A program made the translations under genes and the position numbers. From Pseudactinotalea sp. HY158 (GTDB lineage Bacteria; Actinomycetota; Actinomycetes; Actinomycetales; Beutenbergiaceae): a stretch of 64,000 bases of DNA. Shown here piece by piece: positions 50,800 through 61,145 of this stretch (the stretch's first letter is position 1; each line of letters starts with the position of its first letter). Below the pieces are notes generated by a model. That model had not been told where the DNA came from. It saw only the letters and a list, made by a program, of their open reading frames with translations, and did not search any database. Where the stretch lies: positions 2,294,001-2,358,000 of the forward strand of contig NZ_CP045920.1 of assembly GCF_009660225.1 (NCBI RefSeq), read 5' to 3'.

Positions 50800-50963
50800 C
50801 TCAAGCCGATCAGGTCGTGTCCAGACCACCCAGCTCCAAGCCCGTACGGAGCTGGGTGACCTCAAGCCGACCACGTCGTGTCCAGACCACCCAGCTCCAG
50901 CCCACGACGGACGTGGGTGCACTCAAGCCGACCACGTCGTGTCGAGAGCACCCAGGTCGCACC
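50800..50963. repeat. 61-bp tandem repeat array (2.7 copies) with internal palindrome
   Basis: CTCAAGCCGA starts at 50800, 50861 and 50922, exactly 61 bp apart. Each unit carries a TCGTGTCCAGACCACCCAG stretch, and the first holds an 11-bp inverted repeat CACCCAGCTCC (50827-50837) / GGAGCTGGGTG (50848-50858). The array ends at the fucosidase stop codon and fills the gap to the DUF3046 gene; it may terminate the fucosidase transcript. Conserved blocks lack spacer variety, so this is not CRISPR. Confidence 0.85.
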
Positions 50964-50964
50964 G

Positions 50965-53900
50965 TCAGCGACGGGCGGCTCGCCGGGTCAGCAGGGCCGC
51001 CGCCCCGAGGAGCAGAGCCAAGGCCCCGGCGACCAGGCCGATCGGCGCAGCGCCCGTGCTCGGCAGGGCCCCGGTGGGAGTGCCCCCGGAGCCCGGGTTC
51101 GCACCCGCGTCCGAGGCGCCGGAGGCGCCCACGTTCGCGTCATCGGCACCGTCGGAACCGTCGCCCGACCCCGAGCCGGGGCCAGATCCCTCGGCGTCCG
51201 CGTCCTCGTCGCTGCCGGCGCCTGCGTCGGAGCCATCGGTGCCATCGGGCCCGTCCGAACCGCTGTCAGAACCGTCGGCACCACCGGCACTGCCGGCACT
51301 GCCGTCGGAACCATCAGAACCGTCCGACCCGCCGTCAGAACCAGCATCCGAAGCACCGGAGCCGTCCGAACCATCGGAACCGCCATCGGAGCCGTCCGAA
51401 CCATCGGAACCGCCATCGGAGCCATCCGAACCATCGGAACCGCCATCGGAGCCATCCGAACCATCGGAGCCACCATCGGAGCCGTCCGAACCGCCGGAGC
51501 CGCCGTCGGAGCCATCCGACCCGCCGTCCGATCCGTCGCCGCCGGTCTCGAGGTCGAGTACCCAGCCCTGCGCGGTGAGCGGGCCGAAGACGTCGGCGGC
51601 CGTTCGATCCCCGAAGGTGGGCGCCCCGTCCCCGTCGGCCACGGTCACGGTGATCGGGGCGTCATCGGTGCCGTAGCCCCAGAAGGGCACGTCGGCGTCC
51701 TCCGCCGTTCCACCGTGGAGCACGACACTCGCACCGGGGGCGAGCTCCGCGCGCCGGAACTGCTCGAGGTGGTTGAACGGCCGCTCGGCGGAACCGTCGC
51801 CGGCCACCGGAGCGCTCGGGTCGAGGTGCACCTCGGTCAGCTTGCCCGGATCGGCGTCGAGACGCTCCCACAGGTTGATCGAGGCGAGGGCGACCGGGCC
51901 GCGCGCCCGGGTGATCGTGATCCGGAACTCCTGGGCGGTCACGGGCTCGTCCAGGTCGATGATCCGCTGCACGCCGACGACCCCGGCGCTGCCGACCTCG
52001 GTCCAGGCGCCGTCGATCCGGGCGTCGACGCGCACGCCCTCGACGACCTGCCCGCCGCGGAGCGCATCCTCGCTCAGGCCAACGTAGTCGACCCGCTCCG
52101 GCGCGCCCAGGTCGAGGGTGACCTCGGGGGTGTCGTCGCCGCTGAGCCAGGAGCTGCGGGAGTTGCCGTCGGTGATGGCCGCCGTCGCCTCGCCGTCCGC
52201 GCTCGCCTGCACGCCGAGGGCGTGGTCGAGGGTGAACGAGCGGCGCCGCTCCGCCGCGAAGTCCGCGAGGGCGTCCTCGGAGGCGGGTGCGAAGGTGCCG
52301 GTGGTCGTCGGCGGCGTGTTGAGGAGCATGAGCGAGTTGCGGCCCGTCGTCTCCAGGTAGTGCCCGAGCAGGGCCTGGCCGCTCTTCGGCGCGTCGTTCG
52401 GGTGCGCGAACCATCCCTGGGTCAGCTTCATGTCGGCCTCGGTGGGCCACCAGTGCAGGGCGTCGGCGCCGGCGCGCGCGGCCGCCTCGATCTGGGCGCG
52501 TGATCCGAGCGCCTGGTCCATGTTGCCGCTCGTTCCCACGAGGCCGATCTTGCCGCCGTCCGCCGGGTTCGAGATGGGCACGACGGCCCATTCGTCGTTC
52601 CGCGCCCATCCGGCCTCGGTCCCGACCCAGCGCACGTCCCGGCCGCCGACGGCCACGACGGCGTCCGGCTGGAGCTCGCCGATCATGTCGTAGAACGCCG
52701 GGTAGTCGTAGGTCTCGTGCTTGGCGGTGTTGCCCTGGGCGCCGTCGAACCACACCTCGTCGATGGGGCCGTACTGGGTGAGCACCTCGTAGAGCGTGTT
52801 GAGGAAGTACTCGCCGTAGTCGGTCGCCTCGTACGTGAAGGTGGGCAGGTCCTCGCCGGCGCGGTCGTCGCCCTCGACGAGGGTCGGGATGGTCCGTTCC
52901 GTCGTGGCCGACCCGTTGCCGAAGGTGCCCTCGATCTCCTGATTCGAGTCGGCCGGCGACATGTAGACCCCGACCTGCATTCCGTACGTGTGGGCCGCGG
53001 TCACGAAGTCGCGCAGGATGTCGCCCTCTCCGTTTTGCCACGGGGTCGAGGCCACCGAGTAGTCGCTGTAGCGCGAGGGGAAGGAGAGGAAGCCGTCGTG
53101 GTGCTTGACCACGAGGATCGCGAGGCGATGCCCGGTGTCGCGCAGGGTCTGGACCCACTGGTCCACGTCGAGCTCACCGGTCGGGTCGAAGCGGGCCGGG
53201 TCCTCGGTGCCGTGGCCCCATTCCTGGTTGTAGAACGTGTTGATGCCGAAGTGGATGAACGCGGTGAGCCCGAGTTCCTGCCAGTCGAGCTGCTCGGTGG
53301 TCGGGCGCACGAGGTTCGCCTTGCCGATGATGTTCTCGGCGCATTCGTTCGGGCCGACCGAGATGTAGTTGCCGGGTTCGAGGTCGTCGATCGGGTCGCA
53401 CACGGTCGCGTCGAGCTGCTGGTAGGTGAACGCGCGGCCCTCGAACGGGCCGGTGAGCAGCGCGAATCGCACGCGCTCGATCTCGCCGGCGAAGGCACGC
53501 TCCGGAGCCTGTCCGGCGAATTCGTTGCCGACGGCGAGCGTCGCCTCGGCGCCGCTACTGCGTGTGGACGGCGCAGGCGCGCTCACCTGCGGAAGTTCGT
53601 CGCCGTCGAGCCACGCGACGAGCGTGACGCCGTCCGCATCCGTGTCGTAGGCGAGGGAGAGCACGTGGCTTTCGCCCGCGGCCGGGGCGGGCACGTCCTG
53701 CACGTAGTCCTGCCAGGAGCCGCTCGCGTTCGAGGAGAAGCCGTAACGGAACCGGCCGTTCTGGAAGCGTGCGAAGAAGTTGCCGCCGACGGCGAGCACC
53801 GTGCCGAGCTCGGCCTGCTCCCCGTTCGGCGTGAACTCGATCTCGGTCACGAAGCCGGCGTCGAGCGCGGTGGCCCCGAACGGGTCCTCGGTCGCGGTGA

Positions 53901-54885
53901 AGTCGGCGCCGTGGGTCGGCGCGGAGGTGACCAGTGCGCCGCCGGAGATCTGGGTTCCCGAGCGCACGGCGAGGGCGCCGTCAAGCACGTCGCCCGCCGC
54001 GGGCTCGTACTCGGTACCGGCGAGGGTCCCGTCGAAGCCGAGGTCGAGCAGGTCCGTGGCGAGGGGGGTGGGCTGGAACTCGAACGGCTCGTCGGCGTCC
54101 GAGTCGCCGACGACCCGCACCCGCGACAGGGTTCCGGCGATGCCGCGGTCGCCGCCGGCGGGGTGGACCTCGTTGCCGAACCCGAAGGTGTCGACGAGGG
54201 CGGCGTTGACGGCCACCTGGCCGTCCGCGGTGACCGTCGGCAGCGGCTCACCGTCGAGCCAGAGCTCGAGGGTGGCCGAGCCGGCACCGTCGGCCTCGTA
54301 GCGCACGGAGAGGGCGTGCTCCTCCCCGATGGCGGGCAGGTCCGCCTGGTTGCGGTGCTTGGACCAACCGCCGCCGGGGTTCTGCGAGTCGAAGCCGTAG
54401 GCGAGCCGGCCGTTCTCCGAGCGCACGAACAGGTTTCCGCCCGCGGAGAGCACGGTGGACATGTCGCCCCAGCCGGCGGGCGTGAACTCGACCTCGGCCA
54501 CGAAGCCGGTCGTGCCGGCGTTGCCCGCGCCGCCGGTCAGCGTGAAGTCGGCGGCCTCGAACGCGATGCCCTGGGCGCCGCCGTCGAGCCGGACTCCCCC
54601 GGTCGCGAGCTGCTCCTCCGCGCCGTCGATCCGGTGGACGACGCCGCGCATCCGTTCCTCGCCCTGGGTCGTGTAGCCCGTCGTGTCGACGAGCGAGCCG
54701 GCGAAGCCGATGTTCAGGTCGTCGGTCGGGGCCGCGCTCGCCGGTCCGATGGCCGCGAAGCTCGTCATCGCGGCGAGGAGGCCGAGGGCTCCGGTCGCCG
54801 CGACGAATGTCCCGCCGCGACGCCGACGTCGCGGGCGTCCCTGGTGGGCCGATCGCATCGGTGCGGGCCTGTCGCAGTGATTCAT
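50965..54885 (-). CDS. Cell-wall anchored alpha-L-fucosidase (GH29), multidomain
   Basis: 1306 residues; ATG at 54885 after GGAG (a GTG 12 codons upstream is the alternative). Signal region about 1-52 (FVAATGALGLLAAMTSFAA), two LamG/concanavalin-like domains (about 55-250 and 255-450), GH29 catalytic domain about 475-850 with HFGINTFYNQEWG, VVKHHDGFLSFPSRYSDYS and the nucleophile region IDEVWFDGAQGN, then an F5/8 type C (CBM32-like) domain (SSWLSGDDTPEVTLDLG). A short segment (AERPFNHLEQFRRAELAPG) looks like the start of a parallel beta-helix. A Ser-Asp-Gly repeat, LPSTG (1274-1278), membrane helix and RRAARR end the protein. It should release fucose from host or plant glycans at the cell surface. 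Confidence 0.92.
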   Translation of the reverse strand: MNHCDRPAPMRSAHQGRPRRRRRGGTFVAATGALGLLAAMTSFAAIGPASAAPTDDLNIGFAGSLVDTTGYTTQGEERMRGVVHRIDGAEEQLATGGVRLDGGAQGIAFEAADFTLTGGAGNAGTTGFVAEVEFTPAGWGDMSTVLSAGGNLFVRSENGRLAYGFDSQNPGGGWSKHRNQADLPAIGEEHALSVRYEADGAGSATLELWLDGEPLPTVTADGQVAVNAALVDTFGFGNEVHPAGGDRGIAGTLSRVRVVGDSDADEPFEFQPTPLATDLLDLGFDGTLAGTEYEPAAGDVLDGALAVRSGTQISGGALVTSAPTHGADFTATEDPFGATALDAGFVTEIEFTPNGEQAELGTVLAVGGNFFARFQNGRFRYGFSSNASGSWQDYVQDVPAPAAGESHVLSLAYDTDADGVTLVAWLDGDELPQVSAPAPSTRSSGAEATLAVGNEFAGQAPERAFAGEIERVRFALLTGPFEGRAFTYQQLDATVCDPIDDLEPGNYISVGPNECAENIIGKANLVRPTTEQLDWQELGLTAFIHFGINTFYNQEWGHGTEDPARFDPTGELDVDQWVQTLRDTGHRLAILVVKHHDGFLSFPSRYSDYSVASTPWQNGEGDILRDFVTAAHTYGMQVGVYMSPADSNQEIEGTFGNGSATTERTIPTLVEGDDRAGEDLPTFTYEATDYGEYFLNTLYEVLTQYGPIDEVWFDGAQGNTAKHETYDYPAFYDMIGELQPDAVVAVGGRDVRWVGTEAGWARNDEWAVVPISNPADGGKIGLVGTSGNMDQALGSRAQIEAAARAGADALHWWPTEADMKLTQGWFAHPNDAPKSGQALLGHYLETTGRNSLMLLNTPPTTTGTFAPASEDALADFAAERRRSFTLDHALGVQASADGEATAAITDGNSRSSWLSGDDTPEVTLDLGAPERVDYVGLSEDALRGGQVVEGVRVDARIDGAWTEVGSAGVVGVQRIIDLDEPVTAQEFRITITRARGPVALASINLWERLDADPGKLTEVHLDPSAPVAGDGSAERPFNHLEQFRRAELAPGASVVLHGGTAEDADVPFWGYGTDDAPITVTVADGDGAPTFGDRTAADVFGPLTAQGWVLDLETGGDGSDGGSDGSDGGSGGSDGSDGGSDGSDGSDGGSDGSDGSDGGSDGSDGSDGGSDGSDGSGASDAGSDGGSDGSDGSDGSAGSAGGADGSDSGSDGPDGTDGSDAGAGSDEDADAEGSGPGSGSGDGSDGADDANVGASGASDAGANPGSGGTPTGALPSTGAAPIGLVAGALALLLGAAALLTRRAARR
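51361..51510 (-). repeat. 30-bp repeats in the fucosidase wall-spanning region
   Basis: 30-bp units begin at 51361, 51391, 51421, 51451 and 51481, nearly identical, encoding decapeptides of the type DGSDGSDGGS. Related degenerate copies extend from about 51245 to 51540. Confidence 0.88.
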
Positions 54886-54948
54886 GTGCACTCCATCGTG
54901 AGTCGAGCAGCGGGTCGCCACGACGGCACCCCACCCGCAGACATCTGA

Positions 54949-54976
54949 TGTTAACGCCTTGTGCTCACGATGTCAC
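54949..54976. promoter_or_regulatory. Possible split LacI-type half-sites upstream of the fucosidase
   Basis: TGTTAACG (54949-54956) equals the left half of the operator at 34867, and ACGATGTCA (54967-54975) equals its right half, here separated by about ten extra bases. 64 bp before the fucosidase ATG. Suggestive but not a standard operator. Confidence 0.3.
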
Positions 54977-55093
54977 ACGCACCGTCAGGTTCGATCACGT
55001 CCGGCGGCGAGGTCATCTGTGCGGGCACGCATCGGCGTGTGAGAACGTGCGTCGGAGGGATCGCGCACCCGTGCGAATGTCGGAGGCTGTCGG

Positions 55094-55105
55094 CACAATG
55101 GGTGC
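55094..55105 (+). promoter_or_regulatory. Leaderless-type promoter of lhr
   Basis: CACAAT (55094-55099) ends six nt before the GTG at 55106; no ribosome-binding site is seen. Confidence 0.4.
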
Positions 55106-58100
55106 GTGAACTCCTCGGATGCGCTGGCCGGGTTCAGCCCGGTCGCCCGTGCCTGGTTCACCGGTGCGTTCCCGGAGCCCACCCCGGCCCAGGCGGGCAC
55201 GTGGGAGGCCGTCTCCTCGGGCGATCACGCGCTCGTCGTCGCCCCGACGGGCTCGGGCAAGACCCTCGCGGCATTCTTCTGGGCGCTCGACCGGCTCGCC
55301 ACGGAGCCGACGCCCGAGCCGGCGCTGCGATGCCGCGTGCTGTACGTCTCGCCGCTCAAGGCGCTCGCGGCGGACATCGAGCGCAACCTCCGGGCGCCGC
55401 TGGCGGGGATGCGCGCGCTCGGCCCCGCGACCGGCGCGGCGGGAGACCTCCGCGTCGGGGTCCGCACCGGCGACACCCCCGCCTCCGAACGGCGCTCGAT
55501 GGCCACGCGGCCGCCGGACATCCTCATCACCACGCCAGAGTCCCTGTTCCTCATGCTCACCTCCGGGGCGCGGGCGGGGTTGCGCGGGGTGCGCACCGTC
55601 ATCGTCGACGAGATCCACGTGCTCGCCGGCACGAAGCGGGGCGCCCACCTGGCCCTCTCCCTCGAGCGGCTCGACCTCCTGCTCGAGCGGCCGGCGCAGC
55701 GGATCGGGCTGTCGGCCACGGTGCGCCCGCCGGGCGACGTGGCCGCCTTCCTCGCCGGCCACCGCGACCGGGCCGACGGCGGCCGGGACGTCCGCGTGAT
55801 CGCGCCCGGTCAGGGGCCGCAGGTGGAGATCGACATCGCCGTTCCGGTCCCCGACCTGACCGACCTCGCCGCCGCGCCGACGACCGGGCCACCGACCGGC
55901 CGGGCGATCGGCCCGGCGATCGGCCCGGCGATCGGCCCGGCGATCGGCCCGGTGATCGGCCCGGTGATCGGCCAAGACTCGGGCCCGGGCGCCGACCTGA
56001 GTGGTGACGCGGCCGGCGCCCGGCGCGAACCCGGGTCGATCTGGCCGCATGTCACCTCCCGGCTCGTCGACCTCATCACCGCACACCGGTCCACGATCGT
56101 GTTCGCGAACTCCCGGCGCGGCGCCGAACGTCTCACGGCCCGCATCAACGAGGAGGCGGCCGCGCGGGCGGGCGTGGGCGACGTCGACGCGGGCGCGGCG
56201 GGCTCAGCGGGCTCGACGGGCTCGGCGGGCTCGACCTGGGCGGCCCAGCTCCCCGGCCAGGCGGGCACGGCTCTCCCGGTCCCCGCGGCCCGCGTGTTGG
56301 CCCGCGCCCACCACGGGTCGATGAGCCGCAGCGAACGGACCGCGATCGAGACCGCCCTGAAGCAGGGCACCCTGCCCGCGGTCGTGGCCACGAGTTCCCT
56401 CGAGCTCGGGATCGACATGGGCAGCGTCGACCTCGTGGTGCAGGTCGGGGCGCCCCCGAGCGTGGCGAGCACGCTCCAGCGGATCGGTCGGGCCGGGCAC
56501 CAGGTGGGTGAGGCCTCCCGCGGGGTCGTCATCCCGACCCACCGCGGCGAGCTGCTCGCCGCGGCCACCACCTGCCTGCGTGCCCGCGCCGGCCTGATCG
56601 AACGCAGTCACGTGCTGAGCAACCCGCTCGACGTGCTCGCCCAGCACATCGTCGCGATCACCGCCCTCGACCCCGTGACGATGTCCGAGCTGGCCGAGCT
56701 CGCGCGCCGGGCCGACCCGTTCCACACCCTGACCGAGGCGACCCTCGTCGCCGTCGTGGACATGCTCTCGGGCAGGTACCCGAGCGAGGAGTTCGCCGAA
56801 CTGCGACCGCGCGTGGTGTGGGACCGGGTGAGCGATACGCTCACCGGCCGGCCGGGCGCGCAGCGGCTCGCGACCACGAGCGGCGGGACGATCCCGGACC
56901 GGGGGCTCTACGGGGTCTACGTCGCCGGCGAGGGCGGCGCCGCGGCCCGGGGCGGCAAGCGGGTGGGTGAACTCGACGAGGAGATGGTCTACGAGTCGCG
57001 CGCCGGCGACACGTTCACCCTCGGGTCCTCGACGTGGCGGATCGAGGAGATCACCCCGGACCGCGTGCTCGTCTCCCCCGCCCCCGGGCTGCCGGGCCGG
57101 CTGCCGTTCTGGCGCGGCGACTCCCCGGCCCGCCCCGCGGAGCTGGGCCGGGCCCTCGGCGAGCGGCTGGCGGAGCTGGAGGAGGCCGACTTCGATCCCG
57201 CCGCGATCGCCGGCTGGGGGCTGGACGAGTGGGCGAGTGCGAACCTGCTCGCCTACCTGCGCGAGCAGCGGGCGAGCGCGACGAGGCTGGCCACCCACGA
57301 GGTGCTCGTGGTGGAGCGGTTCCGCGACGAGCTGGGCGATTGGCGGATCGTCATCCACTCCCCCTGGGGCGCTCAGGTTCACGCGCCGTGGGCGATCGTG
57401 CTCGCGGCCCGGCTGCGCGAGCGGTTCGGGGACGTGGCGGCGATGCACACCGACGACGGGATCGTGCTGCGGCTGCCGGACACCGAGGAGGCGATCGACC
57501 CGTTCGACCCGCTCGCCCTCCCGACCGGCACCGATGTGGGCGCGGATGACTCGGGCGGCCTCAGTGGCCCGGGCGGCCCAGGTAGACCGGGAGGCGGGGC
57601 ACGGGTCGAGCTGGAGGAGCTGCTGCTCGAGCCGGAGGAGGTCCGCTCGCTCGTGGTCGACGCGCTCGGCGGGTCGGCCCATTTCGCGGCCCGGTTCCGC
57701 GAGGCCGCCGCCCGCTCCCTGCTGTTGCCGCGGCGGCGTCCGGATCGGCGCCGGCCCCTGTGGCAGCAGCGGCAGCGCGCGGCCCAGCTGCTGGCCGTGG
57801 CGGCCGGATTCCCGCAGTTCCCGGTCATGCTCGAGGCGGTCCGGGAGTGCCTGAGTGACGACTTCGACGTCGCCGCGCTCGTCGAGCTCATGACGGCGGT
57901 GCGGCAGCGCCGGGTCCGGGTCGTCGAGGTCGAGACCGCCGCGCCCTCACCGTTCGCGAAGTCGCTGCTGTTCGGGTACGTGGCCCAGTTCGTCTACGAC
58001 GGCGACGCCCCGCTCGCCGAGCGTCGCGCGGCGGCCCTCACCCTCGACCCGGGCCTGCTCTCCGACCTGCTCGGTGACGGGTTCGGCGGCCCCGGCGGCC

Positions 58101-60151
58101 TGGCCGACCTGCTCGATCCGGAGGCGATCGCCTCGGTCGAGGCGGAGGTGGGGCTGCGCACCGAGGCGTGGCGGATCACCTCCGCCGAGCAGCTCGTCGA
58201 CGTGCTCCGGCTCGCCGGGCCGGAGCGGGGACGGCCTGGCGCAGCGGGCCGCGGAGCCCGGGGGCGTGCCCGCCTGGCTGGACGACCTCGAGCGGTCGCG
58301 GCGCGTCCTGCGGGTGCGCGTCGCCGGCCGGGAGGCGTGGGCGGTGATCGAGGACGCCGCCCGGTTGCGTGACGGGCTCGGCGTCGCCCTCCCGCCGGGG
58401 GTGCCCGAGCCGTTCACGCGGGCGAATCCCGAGGCGCTGCTCGAGCTGGTGCGCCGGTTCGCTCGCACCCACGGCCCGTTCCGCGGGGGCGAGGTGGCCG
58501 CGGCGTACGGGATCGGGCTCGGCGCGGTCATGGCGGCGCTGGCGGCCCTCGTGGCCGCCGGCTCCCTGACGAGCGGCGACCTGCGTCGCCGAGCGCCGGC
58601 GCCCGCCGCGCCCGGATGCCCGGCCCGGACTACTGCGACGTCGACGTGCTTCGCCGGATCCGCCGGCGCTCCCTCGCGGCGCTGCGGGCCGACGTCGAGC
58701 CCGTGCCGCCGGAGGTGTTCGCGGGTTTCCTCCCGGGCTGGCACGAGGTCGGCCGGCTGCGGGGCGTCGACGGCGTGGCGGCCGCGGTCGAGACCCTCGC
58801 CGGCACCCCGGTGGCGGCGAGCGCGCTGGAGTCGCTCGTGCTCCCGGCGCGGGTGGTCGACTACCGGCCCGAGTACCTCGACGAGCTGACCACGAGCGGG
58901 GAGGTCGTCTGGATCGGGGCCGGGGCGAGTGCCACGGGCCTGGAAGGCTGGGTCGCGCTCGTCCCGGCCGACGCGGTGGCCGATCTCGCACCCGATCGGC
59001 GGGTCGAGATCACCGAGCTCTCGCAGCCGGCCCGGTGGATTCTCGAGATCTTCGCCGCCCGGCCGGCCGGAGTCGGCCGATTCGCCCGCGAACTGGCGCC
59101 CGAGGTCGCGGCACGGGCGGGCGCGACGGCGCCGCCGCTCCCCCCGCCGACGCCGGCCGAGTTCGCGGAGGCGATCTGGGAGCTCGCGTGGGCCGGCTTC
59201 CTGAGCAACGACTCCCTCGCGCCGCTGCGCGCCCGCCTCGGCGGGTCCGCCCATCCGGCCACCCTGGCCGCTCCGGCCACCCGTGCCACCCGGGCCACTC
59301 GGGCACCGCGGGCCCGCTCCGGGCTGCGATCGATGCGGGCCCGCCGGCGGATCGACGCCCCGTCGACCACCGCGCCGCACCTGAGCGGACGCTGGTCGCT
59401 CGTTCCGGGCGCGGGCGAGGCCACCGCCCGGATCCTCGGCCGCTCGCTCGCGCTGGTGGACCGGGACGGGGTGGTGCTGCGCGGCTCGGTGCCCGAGGGA
59501 CTGCCCGGCGGTTTCGGGTCGGTCTACCGGGTGCTCGCCCGCGCGGAGGAGTCGGGGCAGGTGCGGCGTGGATACTTCGTCGAGGGTCTCGGCGCCGCGC
59601 AGTTCGCGCTGCCCGAGGCGGTCGAACGCCTCCGCGCCGCCGCCGCCCCGGCGCCCGGCCCGCCGTCCGGGCTCGTGCTCGCCGCCACGGACCCGGCGCA
59701 GGCCTACGGCGCCGCGCTCGCCTGGCCCGAGGCATGCGGCCCGGGCGGCCACCGTCCGGGCCGGAAGATCGGCGCGTGCGTCGCCCTCGTGGCCGGCCGG
59801 CTCGTGTTCTACCTCGAGCGCGGCGGCCGCTCCCTGCTGACGTTCACCACGGAGCCGGGTGTACTGGCGATCGCCGCCGACGCGCTCGCCGAGGCGATCC
59901 GCGCGGGCCGGCTGGGCCGGATCACCCTCACCACGATCGACGGCGCGGCCGCCCTGACCGGCGCGGCCGCCACCGCCGCGCTCCGGGGCGCCGGGTTCGT
60001 GCCGCATCCGCGCGGGCTGCGGCTGCGGGGGGCCATGAGCAGGCCGGAATCGGTGTCCCCCGCGGCCGAGACGACGGCCGCGAGCGGCCCGGGCGCGGGA
60101 TCGGGGCCCGGATCGGGACTGGAGTCGGCGGGCGGGTGCGTCGATGCCTGA
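55106..60151 (+). CDS. Lhr-type ATP-dependent helicase, two compensating frameshifts
   Basis: Large superfamily 2 helicase (Lhr), about 1680 residues if repaired. Segment 1 (55106-about 58230): Walker A VVAPTGSGKTLAAFFWALDRL, TPESLFLMLTS, DEIH box VIVDEIHVLAGTKRG, and RecA-2 motifs ATSSLELGIDMGSVDLVVQVGAP and QRIGRAGHQVG, then winged-helix and Lhr beta-barrel parts. Segment 2 (about 58231-58600) is one base out of phase: GLAQRAAEPGGVPAWLDDLERS. Segment 3 (about 58601-60151) returns to the first frame: YCDVDVLRRIRRRSLAALRADVEP. GGGG at 58227-58230 seems one G too long, and one base is missing before 58612. In-frame repeats encode AIGP and AGSTGS inserts near 267-290 and 363-377. Overlaps nei2 by 8 nt. 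Confidence 0.88.
55904..55975 (+). repeat. Six 12-bp repeats inside lhr
   Basis: GCGATCGGCCCG-type units begin at 55904, 55916, 55928 and 55940, with GTGATCGGCCCG variants at 55952 and 55964. They encode AIGP/VIGP tetrapeptides in the linker between the two RecA-like domains. Confidence 0.9.
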
Positions 60152-60956
60152 GGGGGACGTGCTGCGGCGGGTCGCGCGCCGGCTGGAGGAGGCGCTGGCC
60201 GGCCGGGTGCTCGTTCGCGGGGAGCTGCGCTGGCCCACCCTGGGCGCGAGGGATCTCGCCGGGGCGGGCGTGACCGAATGCGTGAGCTACGGCAAGCACC
60301 TGCTCCTCCGGCTCGACGACGGCCGCACGCTCCACACTCATCTGCGCATGGACGGCAGCTGGCACGTGCGCCGCACCGCCGACCCACCCCAGCGCCTCGG
60401 GAACGCCGATATCCGGGTGGTCCTGGCGAATGCGCGCTGGACCTGCATCGGCACGCTGCTCGGGATGTGCGACCTCGTGCCCACCGCCGGTGAGGGATCC
60501 CTGCTCGGGCACCTCGGCCCGGACCTGCTCGACCCACGCGTCGACCTCGCCGACGTCGCTCGGCGGGCGCGCCGGGAGGGTGACCGCCCGATCGGGGAGG
60601 TGCTGCTCGACCAGCGCGTCGCGGCCGGGATCGGCACGATCTACCTGGCCGAGTCGTTGTGGGTGTGCCGGATCAACCCGTGGCGTCCGGTCTCGGCCGT
60701 GCCCGGGCTCGACCGCCTCTATGCGACGGCGGCGGCCCTCATGCGCCGCAGCGCCGATGCACCGGCCCTCACCGCGACCGGGAGCACGCGGCCCGGGGAG
60801 ATGACCCATGTGCACGGCCGGGCCGGGCGCCCGTGCCGGCGGTGCGGCGCACCGATCGCGGTGGCCGGGGTCCGGCCGTCGACCGTCGCCGCCGAGGCCG
60901 CTCGCGCGCTGCCGGACCGGCCCGGCTACTACTGCCCCGCCTGCCAGCCGGACTGA
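60144..60956 (+). CDS. Fpg/Nei family DNA glycosylase (Nei2 type)
   Basis: 270-residue base-excision repair glycosylase/AP lyase for oxidised bases. MPEGDVLRRVARRLEEAL starts with the Nei-type PEGD (catalytic Pro1/Glu2 after Met removal). SYGKHLLLRLDDGRTLHTHLRMDGSWH holds the conserved Lys and His region; helix-two-turn-helix IGEVLLDQRVAAGIGTIYLAESLW; C-terminal zinc finger Cys-Arg-Arg-Cys and Cys-Pro-Ala-Cys (CRRCGAP ... YYCPACQPD). lhr-nei2 pairs are known in actinobacteria, and the 8-nt overlap implies joint expression. Confidence 0.94.
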   Translation: MPEGDVLRRVARRLEEALAGRVLVRGELRWPTLGARDLAGAGVTECVSYGKHLLLRLDDGRTLHTHLRMDGSWHVRRTADPPQRLGNADIRVVLANARWTCIGTLLGMCDLVPTAGEGSLLGHLGPDLLDPRVDLADVARRARREGDRPIGEVLLDQRVAAGIGTIYLAESLWVCRINPWRPVSAVPGLDRLYATAAALMRRSADAPALTATGSTRPGEMTHVHGRAGRPCRRCGAPIAVAGVRPSTVAAEAARALPDRPGYYCPACQPD

Positions 60957-61094
60957 CTGCCGGACTGACTGCCGGCACGCGCGACCCGGGTCCCCCGACC
61001 CGACCACGGCACTTCCAGCCCACCCAGCTCACGCAAAGCCTCCGGCCGGCCGGCTCAGCACACCCCGGCCCGCCGGCGTGCTCGTGACACACGC

Positions 61095-61121
61095 CGGCCC
61101 GCCGGCTGGGCCGGCGGGCCG
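61095..61121. terminator. Convergent terminator between nei2 and the ClgR-like gene
   Basis: Perfect 12-bp stem CGGCCCGCCGGC (61095-61106) and GCCGGCGGGCCG (61110-61121) with 3-nt loop. A further CGGCCCGCCGGC copy at about 61064 can form an alternative pairing. Confidence 0.65.
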
Positions 61122-61145
61122 AGGTGCTGTTCGATGCTGCCGGTT

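Noticed and set aside
50800-50963. Possible CRISPR array
   Set aside because: Repeats are contiguous 61-bp units with near-identical content and no variable spacers; no cas genes are in the window.
55106-58372. Lhr ending at 58372 as a complete 1088-residue protein
   Set aside because: Its last about 45 residues are Arg/Ala/Gly-rich out-of-frame sequence, while conserved Lhr coding continues in another frame.
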